Shown: one piece after another, positions 7,634-17,012 of the stretch
Layout of the letters: the number at the start of each line of letters is the position of its first letter
Numbering within the stretch: position 1 is the first letter of the stretch
Origin: Lichenicola cladoniae
GTDB taxonomy: Bacteria > Pseudomonadota > Alphaproteobacteria > Acetobacterales > Acetobacteraceae
DNA: 64,000 nucleotides
Assembly (NCBI RefSeq): GCF_013201075.1
Contig: NZ_CP053708.1
Span: 871,501-935,500 of the forward strand
Direction of reading: 5' to 3'
Made by a program: the position numbers and the translations under genes
The notes under the pieces: model-generated
The model's database searches: none
Told to the model about the DNA's origin: nothing
What the model saw: only the letters and a program-made list of their open reading frames with translations

Positions 7634-8746
7634 GGCGGATTCAAGTTCCGGAGCGAACACCCACGCCGAAGACTTTGTTTACACCAGCCTGCCCGGCCAG
7701 CAACATGCTGAATTGCTCGCTTGGCGTCGCGTAGTCGAGCGTCTTTCGAGGACGGCTATTCAGGCTGTCGGCAACGATGTCGAGATCGTCCTGATCCAAG
7801 CCCGACAGAGCCGTGCCTTTCGGGAAATACTGGCGCAGCAGACCATTGGTGTTTTCGTTGGAGCCACGCTGCCAAGGTGAGTGAGGGTCGGCGAAGAAGA
7901 TCCTCATGCCAGTGCTCAGCGCCACGCTTTCGTGCTGTGCCATTTCCTTGCCTTGGTCGTAGGTCAGCGTCTTGCGCAAAGATGCGGGAATGGCATTCAG
8001 CGCGCCGGAGAAAGCGCTCGCCACCACATCGGACTTGCGCGTAGGCATGTGCACCAGCACCACAAAGCGGCTTGTCCGCTCGACCAACGTGCCGATGGCA
8101 CTCGCTCCGCCGGTGCCCAGAATAAGATCGCCTTCCCAATGGCCCGGGACCAGCCGGCCCTCGATTTCCTCAGGTCGTTCCTTGATGTTGGTCATGTTGC
8201 AAAGTTTGCCGCGGCGTTCGCTGCCCTTTGGCTTGCGGCCGCGCATTGGCTTGTCCTGTCGCAAATACGAGATCAGCTCACGGCGTAGTTCACCGCGCGG
8301 CAAGGCGTAAATCGCCGTGTAGATTGCCTCGTGCGATACCGACAGACCAGGTGGCTGCTCCGTTCCCGCCTCCATCCGCTTACGCCTGCCCGATATCTGC
8401 TCGGGGGACCAACCCAGACGCAAAAGCCCCGCCACACGGCCGAACAGCTCACCATCATGCGCCAGAACAGGCCTGCGTCCAGTCAGGCGACGATCTGCCT
8501 CGGCCTGCGTCGCCGCAGCCTGCGCCCGGTAGGAGGTCGCGCCGCCATGCCGATTGATCTCGTCCGAAATCATGCCCGCAGAGCGATCCAAGTCGCGTGC
8601 AATCGCCCGCACGCCCCAGCTATCACAAAGGCGAACCTCGATCATCGATCGATCAAACACCGTTAGCTTACGTCGTTGCCCTGCCATCCCACCACCCTAC
8701 ACCCGTTGGCCCGGCGTGGGTGTTCGCTCCGGAACTTGAATCCGCC
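7634..8746 (-). mobile_element. IS30-family insertion sequence, copy 1
   Basis: A 1113-bp element bounded by perfect 34-bp terminal inverted repeats (7634-7667 and 8713-8746, outer bases GGCGGATTCAAG). It is flanked by a 3-bp target duplication GTG (7631-7633 and 8747-8749). It contains one transposase gene on the minus strand. It sits inside a LysR remnant. Copies 2 and 3 in this window encode an identical transposase, so the element has moved recently. Confidence 0.95.
7641..8687 (-). CDS. IS30-family transposase (copy 1)
   Basis: Protein of 348 aa. An N-terminal helix-turn-helix (VRLCDSWGVRAIARDLDRS) binds the element ends. The DDE nuclease core has Asp in GHWEGDLILG, Asp in TYDQGKEM and Glu in QRGSNENTNGLL, the usual IS30 pattern. 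The gene nearly fills the element: the ATG is 59 bp from one end and the last codons and stop (7641-7643) lie within the opposite inverted repeat. It catalyses movement of the element through a circular or joined-end intermediate. All three copies in the window give the same translation, so all are likely active. Confidence 0.95.
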   Translation of the reverse strand: MAGQRRKLTVFDRSMIEVRLCDSWGVRAIARDLDRSAGMISDEINRHGGATSYRAQAAATQAEADRRLTGRRPVLAHDGELFGRVAGLLRLGWSPEQISGRRKRMEAGTEQPPGLSVSHEAIYTAIYALPRGELRRELISYLRQDKPMRGRKPKGSERRGKLCNMTNIKERPEEIEGRLVPGHWEGDLILGTGGASAIGTLVERTSRFVVLVHMPTRKSDVVASAFSGALNAIPASLRKTLTYDQGKEMAQHESVALSTGMRIFFADPHSPWQRGSNENTNGLLRQYFPKGTALSGLDQDDLDIVADSLNSRPRKTLDYATPSEQFSMLLAGQAGVNKVFGVGVRSGT

Positions 8747-10737
8747 GTGGTTTACGCACGATGGCGAGACACGGACGGTTAAGGTTGGTGGGCGGTATCA
8801 TGTGAACGACGCACGAGTGCTGCGCGACGCAGCCATCACCGGCTGGGGCATCATCATCCAAGGCGAGCGCCTCGTCGCCGGGGACTTGGCGTCCGGCCGG
8901 CTGGTGCGCGTCCTCCCAGATCGGGACGGGGAGGTTAGGCCGATGCATCTCTTGTTCCCTGCGGCGCGACCGCTCACATCGAAGCTGAGATCATTTGTCG
9001 ATCTCGTGGCCCAAGAGTTCGGCTGGCAATGTCTGCGGCTCTTATCCGGAAGCGGTCTTAATCTCGGAGCCGCAAGCGATTGCGGACTGGATTCGGGCAA
9101 CTGGAGTTGGGGTTGCCCTACGAACTCCTTCAACTGACCGCACCGACAGGCTGCTCAGAACTCCTCAAGAATGCTACGGAGCTGGAGCGAGTTCCTTTTC
9201 CGCTAGTCGATTCGAGCTTTGCCAAGCTCCGCCGCAGGTGAACGATAGTAATCACCTGCCTTTCAGGAAAGATCAAGTTCCGCAAATAGTATAGGACCTG
9301 GCCTTTAAAACCGAATACCAGCTTTGAAGTAGTAGTAGCGGCCCAGATAATCGTAGCTGTTTGTCAAAGAGTTCGTTGAACCATCATAATAGAATGGCGG
9401 ATCACGATCGAACATGTTGTCGATACCGGCAACGAGGGTGACCGTGTGCTTTCCAGCTACCTTCAAAGCGTAGCTGCCTACAATATCGTGGTAGACTATT
9501 GCGCCGACGCTGCCGCCATAGCTCGTATCGGCCGGCTGGCCCGGCGACACGTAGTTGCTCGACGGACCAATATAGCGGACGGTCCATTGGAAGGACCATT
9601 TTGGCTGGACATAGGCAATACTGCTTGTCGACTTGAAGCGGGTAAAGGCCTGCGGCGTGGTTGTCGAGATAATGGCCCCGGCATCCTGGCGAATCTCGCC
9701 ATCGGGCAGCTGTTCCGTATAGTTGAGAAGCAACGTATCCAGGTTGCTGAACTCGAGCCGCCCGGCCCAGTTCGGCAGTCCGAGCCGGCTGAGCTTAAGG
9801 TTGTAGTTCAACCCAAAATCGAGACCGTCGGTATTAACGAAGCCGGAATTAGCATTAACTGCGCTGACAGTTGACAGCTGGCCGCCACCACGTGGCCCAA
9901 CCAGTAAGCACTGAGAGCTCGACAAGCCGGAGGAGGAGTAGCAGCTGTTGAGGATGGTCTGAGCATCCGGCGCGGTAATGTGATTGGCGATCTTGATCCG
10001 GTAGTAGTCGACCGTCATGGAGAGGTCCGGGATCCAGCGTGGCGTGATGATGGTTCCCAAATCGAGCTGCCTGGAGGTTTCTGGTTGCAGCCTCGGATTA
10101 CCACCGACATAGGTGTAAAGTTGGGTTTGCTGCTGCACGAAGTTTGCCGGCGTCAAGCCTGCAGTTGACAGCACTCTGTTGCAGTTCGCCGCGGCATTCG
10201 CGTTGCTACGACGCAACCCAACGTTGACGTCGCAGGGATCGTTGACGGTATTAGCCGCCTCGTACTCGCCTGCGTAGAGATCGGTAATGCTGGGAGCACG
10301 GAAGCCAATCCCGGTGTTGAAGCGGAACCGGATATCACGCGTCGGCGCATAGGCGACGGAAACGTTCCAAGTGGTAGCGCTGCCGAAGTTGCTGTAGTCG
10401 GAGTAGCGCGCAGCACCGTCTACCGAAAGATCCTTGGCAAGGAACATGTCCTTGAGCACCGGCACCTTGAACTCGAGATAACCCTCTTTAACGTTAAAGC
10501 TTCCCGCTGTCGGTGCCTGATCGAAATCACCGTCTCCACTGGTGATGACGCTGTCTGGAGCGTATTTTCCGGACTCATGACGCAGCTCGCCACCAATGGC
10601 GAAGCTGAACGGTCCTGCCGGAAGCTGCACGATTGGTCCGGTCACTTTACCATACCAGTAGTGTTGGCCGACATTCACCTTGTTCGTCTGGGTGAAGCCA
10701 ATATAGCGAGCCTGCGCGGGGGTCAGTGTATTAGGAC

Positions 10738-11850
10738 GGCGGATTCAAGTTCCGGAGCGAACACCCACGCCGGGCCAACGGGTGTAGGGTGGTGGGATGG
10801 CAGGGCAACGACGTAAGCTAACGGTGTTTGATCGATCGATGATCGAGGTTCGCCTTTGTGATAGCTGGGGCGTGCGGGCGATTGCACGCGACTTGGATCG
10901 CTCTGCGGGCATGATTTCGGACGAGATCAATCGGCATGGCGGCGCGACCTCCTACCGGGCGCAGGCTGCGGCGACGCAGGCCGAGGCAGATCGTCGCCTG
11001 ACTGGACGCAGGCCTGTTCTGGCGCATGATGGTGAGCTGTTCGGCCGTGTGGCGGGGCTTTTGCGTCTGGGTTGGTCCCCCGAGCAGATATCGGGCAGGC
11101 GTAAGCGGATGGAGGCGGGAACGGAGCAGCCACCTGGTCTGTCGGTATCGCACGAGGCAATCTACACGGCGATTTACGCCTTGCCGCGCGGTGAACTACG
11201 CCGTGAGCTGATCTCGTATTTGCGACAGGACAAGCCAATGCGCGGCCGCAAGCCAAAGGGCAGCGAACGCCGCGGCAAACTTTGCAACATGACCAACATC
11301 AAGGAACGACCTGAGGAAATCGAGGGCCGGCTGGTCCCGGGCCATTGGGAAGGCGATCTTATTCTGGGCACCGGCGGAGCGAGTGCCATCGGCACGTTGG
11401 TCGAGCGGACAAGCCGCTTTGTGGTGCTGGTGCACATGCCTACGCGCAAGTCCGATGTGGTGGCGAGCGCTTTCTCCGGCGCGCTGAATGCCATTCCCGC
11501 ATCTTTGCGCAAGACGCTGACCTACGACCAAGGCAAGGAAATGGCACAGCACGAAAGCGTGGCGCTGAGCACTGGCATGAGGATCTTCTTCGCCGACCCT
11601 CACTCACCTTGGCAGCGTGGCTCCAACGAAAACACCAATGGTCTGCTGCGCCAGTATTTCCCGAAAGGCACGGCTCTGTCGGGCTTGGATCAGGACGATC
11701 TCGACATCGTTGCCGACAGCCTGAATAGCCGTCCTCGAAAGACGCTCGACTACGCGACGCCAAGCGAGCAATTCAGCATGTTGCTGGCCGGGCAGGCTGG
11801 TGTAAACAAAGTCTTCGGCGTGGGTGTTCGCTCCGGAACTTGAATCCGCC
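10738..11850 (+). mobile_element. IS30-family insertion sequence, copy 2
   Basis: 1113 bp, same 34-bp terminal inverted repeats as copies 1 and 3, with target duplication GAC (10735-10737 and 11851-11853). Orientation is opposite to copy 1 and the same as copy 3. It is inserted in the TonB-dependent receptor gene about half-way through. Confidence 0.95.
10797..11843 (+). CDS. IS30-family transposase (copy 2)
   Basis: 348 aa, translation identical to copies 1 and 3, with HTH and DDE motifs intact. The stop codon lies in the right inverted repeat. The gene is transcribed against the direction of the interrupted TonB receptor, so any read-through from it would be antisense to the receptor 5' part (11851-13228), which could further lower residual expression. 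Confidence 0.95.
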   Translation: MAGQRRKLTVFDRSMIEVRLCDSWGVRAIARDLDRSAGMISDEINRHGGATSYRAQAAATQAEADRRLTGRRPVLAHDGELFGRVAGLLRLGWSPEQISGRRKRMEAGTEQPPGLSVSHEAIYTAIYALPRGELRRELISYLRQDKPMRGRKPKGSERRGKLCNMTNIKERPEEIEGRLVPGHWEGDLILGTGGASAIGTLVERTSRFVVLVHMPTRKSDVVASAFSGALNAIPASLRKTLTYDQGKEMAQHESVALSTGMRIFFADPHSPWQRGSNENTNGLLRQYFPKGTALSGLDQDDLDIVADSLNSRPRKTLDYATPSEQFSMLLAGQAGVNKVFGVGVRSGT

Positions 11851-13417
11851 GACCGAAAAAGTTACCCACGCTGCAACCTTGCATGGCATCGGCGGCACTG
11901 CAAGGCAGATACCCGCTTACCTGCAGGATGTGCGTCTGGTTGTATTGGTTGGTGAACGTAAACTTGTCGTTGGATGCTCCGTACTTGTATCCAGCTTCCC
12001 AATCAAAACGATTCAGGATCGTGCCGGAGAGGCCGATACCCAGCCGGTACGTTGAACCGCTTTCGTTATATTGCCGGTTGCCGACCTCCGCTCGCCGGGT
12101 ACGATCGACGACATCTACGCCATAGGGATTGTAGGGGTTAGAGGCTGGGATGATGAAGCCATTGGGGTAACGATTAGTGACGATATCGCCACCTTCGGCG
12201 TCAGGGCCAAGTTGCTGCTGGGCATGATGGTCCGTAAACAGCTCATCAATGTTGAGATTGACGTTGGGCAGGATCTCGTAATGGCCAAGAGCGTTAAAGC
12301 TGCGTCGGTCAAGTTGCGTGCTTGAATAACCGTAGTCGTTCAGCAACAGGTCGTCTGTCACGGGGTTAAAGCGGCGAAAGACTCCGTTGCCGAACGCCCG
12401 ATCGTTGATAGATGATCGTCCGGTGACAACGTCAAAAGCTGTCGGGTTCTGCACGAGGCCGCCCAGCGTGCGCGTACTGCCTAGGCTTTGCGAGCCGTCC
12501 GGGAGCGACTTGTTCTGTGACCAAGCCCGATTGTTCTGTGGCAGCGGATTGCGGTCGCTGTATTCGAAGTTGAAAAGCAGGTTGCCCTTGTCGAAGTTGT
12601 AGCCTGCAGTCCCGCTGAAGTCGTAGGATTGTGCGTCGTGCCGATCACTGATTCCCTCCTGAGCATTTATCATCACCCCGCTGAAATGCTTCTTCAATAT
12701 GATGTTGACAACTCCGGCGATCGCATCCGAACCGTAGATTGCCGAGGCGCCGTCGCGCAAGATTTCAATATGATCAACTAAGGATACCGGAATATTGTTC
12801 AGGTCAACGGCGTTGACGGTGTCGGTACCGCTTGAGACCATCCTGTGTCCGTCAATCAGGACAAGCGTCCGTGTTACGCCGAGATTCCGTAATTCGACGA
12901 ATGAGACACCCTCGCCGCCGCCATTCTGGTTGGAGTTCACCCCCTGCTGCCCAAACTCAGGGATCTTCTGCAGATACTGCTCCAGGGTGACTGTGTTCGA
13001 ATCTTGTAGTTGCTTTGAGGTTATGACCGTGATTGGCGTGTTGCTTGACGTGTCCTGCCGGATTTGTGAGCCGGTCACCGTGACCTGTTCGGTCGGTTCT
13101 CCGATCTGCCCGGACGAGACGGGCGTCTGAGCTAGTGCCGTAGTCATCGGCAGGATCAACCTGCTTGCGGCCAGCGCCAGTCCCGCGGCGGTCATTCTCG
13201 AGGCAACAATCGGGCGGATACGCATCAAGGACTATCCTTTGTGCCTAAAACAAGCTTGCAGCCCTACCGGACGCCCGGTATCGAAAAGAAATTCAGACAG
13301 CGGAATGGCGGAGCCAGGCGATTCAGCTTCTCATTTGATTACGTAATTGAGACGGTCAGTAACCACCGACGCAAGGCCCCTCTACATCCTGTTCACATGA
13401 TCTGAGCGCATGTGCCG

Positions 13418-14413
13418 CTAACGGGCGACCTCGCTTCTGATGCATGCGACATCATGATCGCGACCGACACGACGCAGTAATGGCGGCGTATCGTCGCATT
13501 CCTGGATGCGGTGCACACAGCGCGGGCTGAAGGGACAGCCTTGCGACTTCAAGGGCCGATCGACGGGTTCGAGGACAGATAGCGGTTTCGGACGCCGCAT
13601 AGCCGGATGCGAGACCGGCGCCGCGTCAACGAGCGCCTGCGTGTAGGGATGCGCCGGATGACGGAATAGCGTCGCGGCAGGGCCGGCTTCGACAATCCTT
13701 CCCAGGTACATGACGATCACACGGTCACAGATGTGGCGGATGACCGACAGGTCGTGGCCGATGAACAGCATGGAAAGGTTACGGCGCTCCTGCTGCTCCA
13801 TCAGCAGGTTCAGGATCTGGGCCTGGATCGACATGTCGAGTGCAGAGACCGGTTCGTCTGCGATCAGAAACGTCGGCTCCACCACGAGCGCCCGGGCGAT
13901 ACCAATCCGTTGCCGCTGGCCGCCGGAGAATTCGTGCGGATAACGCGAGCCGGCGTCCAATGGAAGTCCCACCTGCGCCAGCACCGCCGCAACACGCGAC
14001 GGGATCTCGCGACGGTCGCATGTATGCTGGAGCCTGATCCCTTCCGCGATGTTGTCTGCCGCCGTCATGCGGGGATTGAGGCTGGTATAAGGATCCTGGA
14101 AAATGACCTGCATGCGGGCCCGAACTTGCCGCAGCTTGGCTGCAGGTAGCGCCAGCAGATCGATACCCTGAAAGCGAACCGAGCCCGATGTCGCTGGCAG
14201 CAGCCGTAGCAAAGCCCGCGACAGGGTGGTCTTGCCGGACCCGGATTCCCCGACCAGCCCCATGATCTCGTTCGGTCGTATGGCGAATGATACTTCGCTC
14301 ACGACCGGAACGGTGATCGGTCGCTTCCAGGGCAGTCGGGCCGACTGGGCGTAGGAAACGCAGAGGTCGGCGACGTCGAGAACCAGCGACTCCTTCAAGT
14401 CAGTTCCTGCCAT
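13418..14413 (-). CDS. dipeptide/oligopeptide ABC transporter ATP-binding protein, DppF/OppF type
   Basis: Protein of 331 aa from ATG 14413. It has Walker A GESGSGKTT, the signature SGGQRQRIGIARAL, Walker B FLIADEP and the C-terminal oligopeptide-transporter extension with GCPFSPRC (Fe-S/Cys-rich tail). Its start overlaps the end of the DppD-like gene by 19 bp. It energises uptake by the permeases encoded at 21.5-23.4 kb, which lie on the same strand beyond five metabolic genes and the LysR gene. The last gene of the leftward cluster; a 189-bp gap separates it from the TonB receptor gene. Confidence 0.92.
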   Translation of the reverse strand: MAGTDLKESLVLDVADLCVSYAQSARLPWKRPITVPVVSEVSFAIRPNEIMGLVGESGSGKTTLSRALLRLLPATSGSVRFQGIDLLALPAAKLRQVRARMQVIFQDPYTSLNPRMTAADNIAEGIRLQHTCDRREIPSRVAAVLAQVGLPLDAGSRYPHEFSGGQRQRIGIARALVVEPTFLIADEPVSALDMSIQAQILNLLMEQQERRNLSMLFIGHDLSVIRHICDRVIVMYLGRIVEAGPAATLFRHPAHPYTQALVDAAPVSHPAMRRPKPLSVLEPVDRPLKSQGCPFSPRCVHRIQECDDTPPLLRRVGRDHDVACIRSEVAR

Positions 14414-15405
14414 CGAAGGCAGCGCGACTGGTGCCCGATGTCGATGCGGCGCTCCTCCGGTACCGCCGCCTCGCAAGCGGGAAGCGTCAGGTCGCATCGC
14501 GGTGCAAAGCGGCATCCGGGCGGCGGGCTGCGCGGGTCGACGACATTGCCGCGGATCGTTGGCAGGCGGCGGTGCGGCGCAAGGACCTCGTCCATTCGCG
14601 GAAGGCTAGCCATCAGGGCTCGCGTGTAGGGGTGGCCCGGTGCATCGAACAGCGATTGAGACGGCGCAGACTCGATGACCTGCCCGCCATACATCACCGA
14701 GACCCGGTCCGCGATCTCCGCGACCACGCCCATGTTGTGGGTAATGAACAGTACTCCCATGCCAAGCTCAGCTTGCAGTGTCCGGAGCAGCTGCAGGATC
14801 TGCGCCTGGACGGTGACGTCCAGCGCCGTGGTCGGCTCGTCGGCAAGCAGCAATGATGGTCCGCAGGCCAGCGCCATGGCGATCATCACACGCTGGCGCA
14901 TGCCGCCCGACAGGTGGTGCGGGTAGCTATCGACCCGACGTGCCGGGTCAGAAATCTCGACCAGCCCCAGAAGCCGGACCGCCTCCGCGGCCGCGAGCCG
15001 GCGCGAGATGCGGCGATGTAGGCGCAGAGCCTCGGAAATCTGCTCACCGATGGTCCCGGTCGGATTGAGGCTCGTCATCGGCTCCTGGAAGATCATGGCG
15101 ATCTCGTTGCCACGCAGTGACCGCATCGAGCGTTCATCGAGCTGGACGAGATCACGCTCCCGGCCGCTCCTGCCGCGGAACAGGATCTGGCCAGAGATGA
15201 TTTCGGCTGACGGCCTATTCAGCAACCGCATGATCGACATGCTGGTGACCGATTTGCCAGATCCGCTCTCGCCCACCAGGGCGACGGTCCGGCCGCGCGG
15301 AACCGTCAGGTTCACTCCGTCGAGGGCGCGGAATGTACCCCGCGCGGTGTGGAACACGGTTACCAGATCGCGGACCGCCAGGACCGGCTCGTCCGCATCC
15401 GTCAC
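14395..15405 (-). CDS. dipeptide/oligopeptide ABC transporter ATP-binding protein, DppD/OppD type
   Basis: Protein of 336 aa. Walker [11 protein letters not shown], signature [15 protein letters not shown], Walker [14 protein letters not shown]-loop FITHNMGV, and the oligopeptide tail [15 protein letters not shown]. The start overlaps the stop of the DUF885 gene (15402-15405, ATGA). It pairs with the DppF-like subunit to form the ATPase heterodimer of a peptide-type importer. Coupling of the ATPase genes to DUF885, Gfo/Idh and reductase genes suggests the imported compound is degraded by those enzymes. Confidence 0.92.
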   Translation of the reverse strand: MTDADEPVLAVRDLVTVFHTARGTFRALDGVNLTVPRGRTVALVGESGSGKSVTSMSIMRLLNRPSAEIISGQILFRGRSGRERDLVQLDERSMRSLRGNEIAMIFQEPMTSLNPTGTIGEQISEALRLHRRISRRLAAAEAVRLLGLVEISDPARRVDSYPHHLSGGMRQRVMIAMALACGPSLLLADEPTTALDVTVQAQILQLLRTLQAELGMGVLFITHNMGVVAEIADRVSVMYGGQVIESAPSQSLFDAPGHPYTRALMASLPRMDEVLAPHRRLPTIRGNVVDPRSPPPGCRFAPRCDLTLPACEAAVPEERRIDIGHQSRCLRWQELT

Positions 15406-17012
15406 GCGACGGCGCCAGCCTGTGCCATCTCAGCGGCGATCGCGCTGATCGGGGCGTGGCCGTATCCAAGCAGCGTGTCGTGGAACTCCAGCGTGCTCCC
15501 GGTCCAGCCTGCACGTAAGGCCCGGATCGCCTCGACCCCAGCCGAATACATCAACCGACTGCCCGGGAACATCGAATTCCGGACGACTTCGCCATGCACT
15601 CGTTGCGGCGCAAATCCCGCCTCGTCGCGGTAGAAACGTTCTGCCTCCTGCGAACTCCACAGACCGCAATGCAGCCGCACGTCGACCAGGACGCTCGCCG
15701 CGTTGCGGCGCTCATAGTGTTTCAGCAGCAGCCGTTCAGCATCACTGTAAAAGCCGTCCGCCTCCATAAGCAGATCTTCGGCGTAACAGGCCCAGCCTTC
15801 GACAGCCATGCCGCCGGACAGCAACGCGATGCCGCTGGCACAGTCAGTCCCGGCAACGCGGGCGAGTATACTATCGGCGCACCTGGCTCGGACGTTATGC
15901 GTGTGATGGCCTATGCTGCCGTGATGCACCGCGTGGATCAGCTTGATAGTGGCATCGTTTTGCTGGCGGAGATACGCGCCCAGGTCAGGTCCGGGGGGCA
16001 TCACCCAATAAACGCTGCCGCTTCCGGGGCGCATCGCCGGCGGCGATCGGTAGGACAGGAAATAGAGATCGGCTGCGACGCCTAGCAGCGCGACGGGAAG
16101 CGGACGATACTCGAGGCCATACTGGGCCGCCGGCGTCACCAGCTTCGTTGCAGCAGCAGTTGCTGCGCCGTTCCAGTATCTGTAGCGGGGCAGCACGCCA
16201 TCGGCTGTGGGGTGTAACGAAGCCAGTTCATCGAGCACGTCCTGGGCATGTCGACCACCAGGGAACTGCGCCGCATCCGCCTCAAGCTCATCACCGAGCC
16301 GATCGAACGCCGCTTGTGCCGCAGCTGCCAAGGCTTCCGGTCCCTGCTCCAGCCCGTGCAGGTTGGCCATGATCTGCGCCAGCCGGTCGCGTCCGGCGGC
16401 AGGCTCAGCGTCCTCAAGCTCCGGCAGCAGGTCGGCGAAATCCTGGAACGACGCGGCGGCCACCGTTGCCGGCAGCAGCCATTCGGGTTGCCACGCCGGA
16501 TGCAGGGCGAGTTCGGCGGTCAGGAAGCGGCCCATCGCGCGGCACTCCCCGGCTGCACGCTCGCGCCAGCCGGCCGGTGCGGCACCTGCCTCACGCAGGC
16601 GTTCACGTCCATCGGCGAGAAAGTCGGGTACACTGCGAAGCCGGGCTAGAAACGCCATAGGATCGAGCGGCTCCGCTTGCGGCAGTAGGAGCCCGATCAG
16701 CGCAAACGCTGCTTCGCCGGTGAACCAGGCAGGATTATGCAAGCGCGATCTGGCGTCCAAGGCTGCGGCCGCGCAGACAAGCTCGCCGGCGACGATGCGC
16801 TTGTCGATCCGCTGGCCAGCGTTGTCTTCAGGCGCGTTCAGAAGACGGGTGCGCATTGCGGCGATGCCGCGCCGCTCGTCGGCGGCGACAGCGCTGTCGG
16901 CGCGTGGTAGCAGATGGTCATAGCCAGCCACTCCCATGAAGCTGGCATCGACCGGATGAAAAGCGAGATGATGGTCGAGAAAGGCTTGGCCAACGCCTGA
17001 TGCCGCGTTCAT
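15402..17012 (-). CDS. DUF885-family protein with unusual HHGSIGHH metal motif
   Basis: Protein of 536 aa. DUF885 proteins are helical, gluzincin-like metallopeptidases that usually carry HExxPGHH. Here the corresponding segment (residues 363-370) reads HHGSIGHH, so the catalytic Glu position holds His. The second conserved block EGWACYAEDL is present around residue 410. No signal peptide, so cytoplasmic. Both ends overlap neighbouring genes by 4 bases (Gfo/Idh upstream, DppD downstream), so it belongs to the transporter operon. It may hydrolyse or otherwise process the imported peptide-like compound; with the changed motif it may use a different mechanism. Confidence 0.75.
   Translation of the reverse strand: MNAASGVGQAFLDHHLAFHPVDASFMGVAGYDHLLPRADSAVAADERRGIAAMRTRLLNAPEDNAGQRIDKRIVAGELVCAAAALDARSRLHNPAWFTGEAAFALIGLLLPQAEPLDPMAFLARLRSVPDFLADGRERLREAGAAPAGWRERAAGECRAMGRFLTAELALHPAWQPEWLLPATVAAASFQDFADLLPELEDAEPAAGRDRLAQIMANLHGLEQGPEALAAAAQAAFDRLGDELEADAAQFPGGRHAQDVLDELASLHPTADGVLPRYRYWNGAATAAATKLVTPAAQYGLEYRPLPVALLGVAADLYFLSYRSPPAMRPGSGSVYWVMPPGPDLGAYLRQQNDATIKLIHAVHHGSIGHHTHNVRARCADSILARVAGTDCASGIALLSGGMAVEGWACYAEDLLMEADGFYSDAERLLLKHYERRNAASVLVDVRLHCGLWSSQEAERFYRDEAGFAPQRVHGEVVRNSMFPGSRLMYSAGVEAIRALRAGWTGSTLEFHDTLLGYGHAPISAIAAEMAQAGAVA

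Larger units (their letters stand above)
7245..9137 (+). pseudogene. LysR-type regulator remnant split by IS30
   Basis: The left part (7245-7631) encodes the start of a LysR substrate-binding domain (RSRVNAPVTFGT, APLVGRYLDKFPE, FDIVLRLG). The right part (from 8750) encodes its end (VLRDAAITGWGI, LRSFVDLVAQEFG) and runs open to 9137. The DNA-binding helix-turn-helix is missing altogether. IS30 copy 1 separates the halves. When the IS and one 3-bp duplication are removed the reading is GLAETK, TAG, WFTHDGETR, so a nonsense codon sits exactly at the insertion point. The gene is dead on three counts. It is related to the LysR genes at 34.9, 50.6 and 51.5 kb. Confidence 0.8.
9305..13228 (-). pseudogene. 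TonB-dependent receptor, interrupted by IS30 copy 2
   Basis: The 5' part (13228 down to 11851) encodes a signal peptide (ending ALAQ), a plug domain (ITSKQLQDSNTVTLEQYL, LVDHIEILRDGASAIYGSDA) and the first barrel strands. The 3' part (10737 to 9305) encodes the rest and the terminal aromatic strand (YYYFKAGIRF). Without the 1113-bp IS and one 3-bp duplication the two parts join in frame into one 936-codon gene, coding for 935 aa. As it stands, translation runs into the IS and stops at 11750, giving a 492-aa truncated receptor that cannot form a barrel. RBS AAGGATAG precedes ATG. Outer-membrane uptake of an unknown ligand; no other disabling change seen. Confidence 0.9.

Noticed and set aside
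13338-13347. 10-bp palindrome ATTACGTAAT upstream of the TonB receptor as an operator
   Set aside because: Short, single and not extended by flanking symmetry; no regulator is linked to it.
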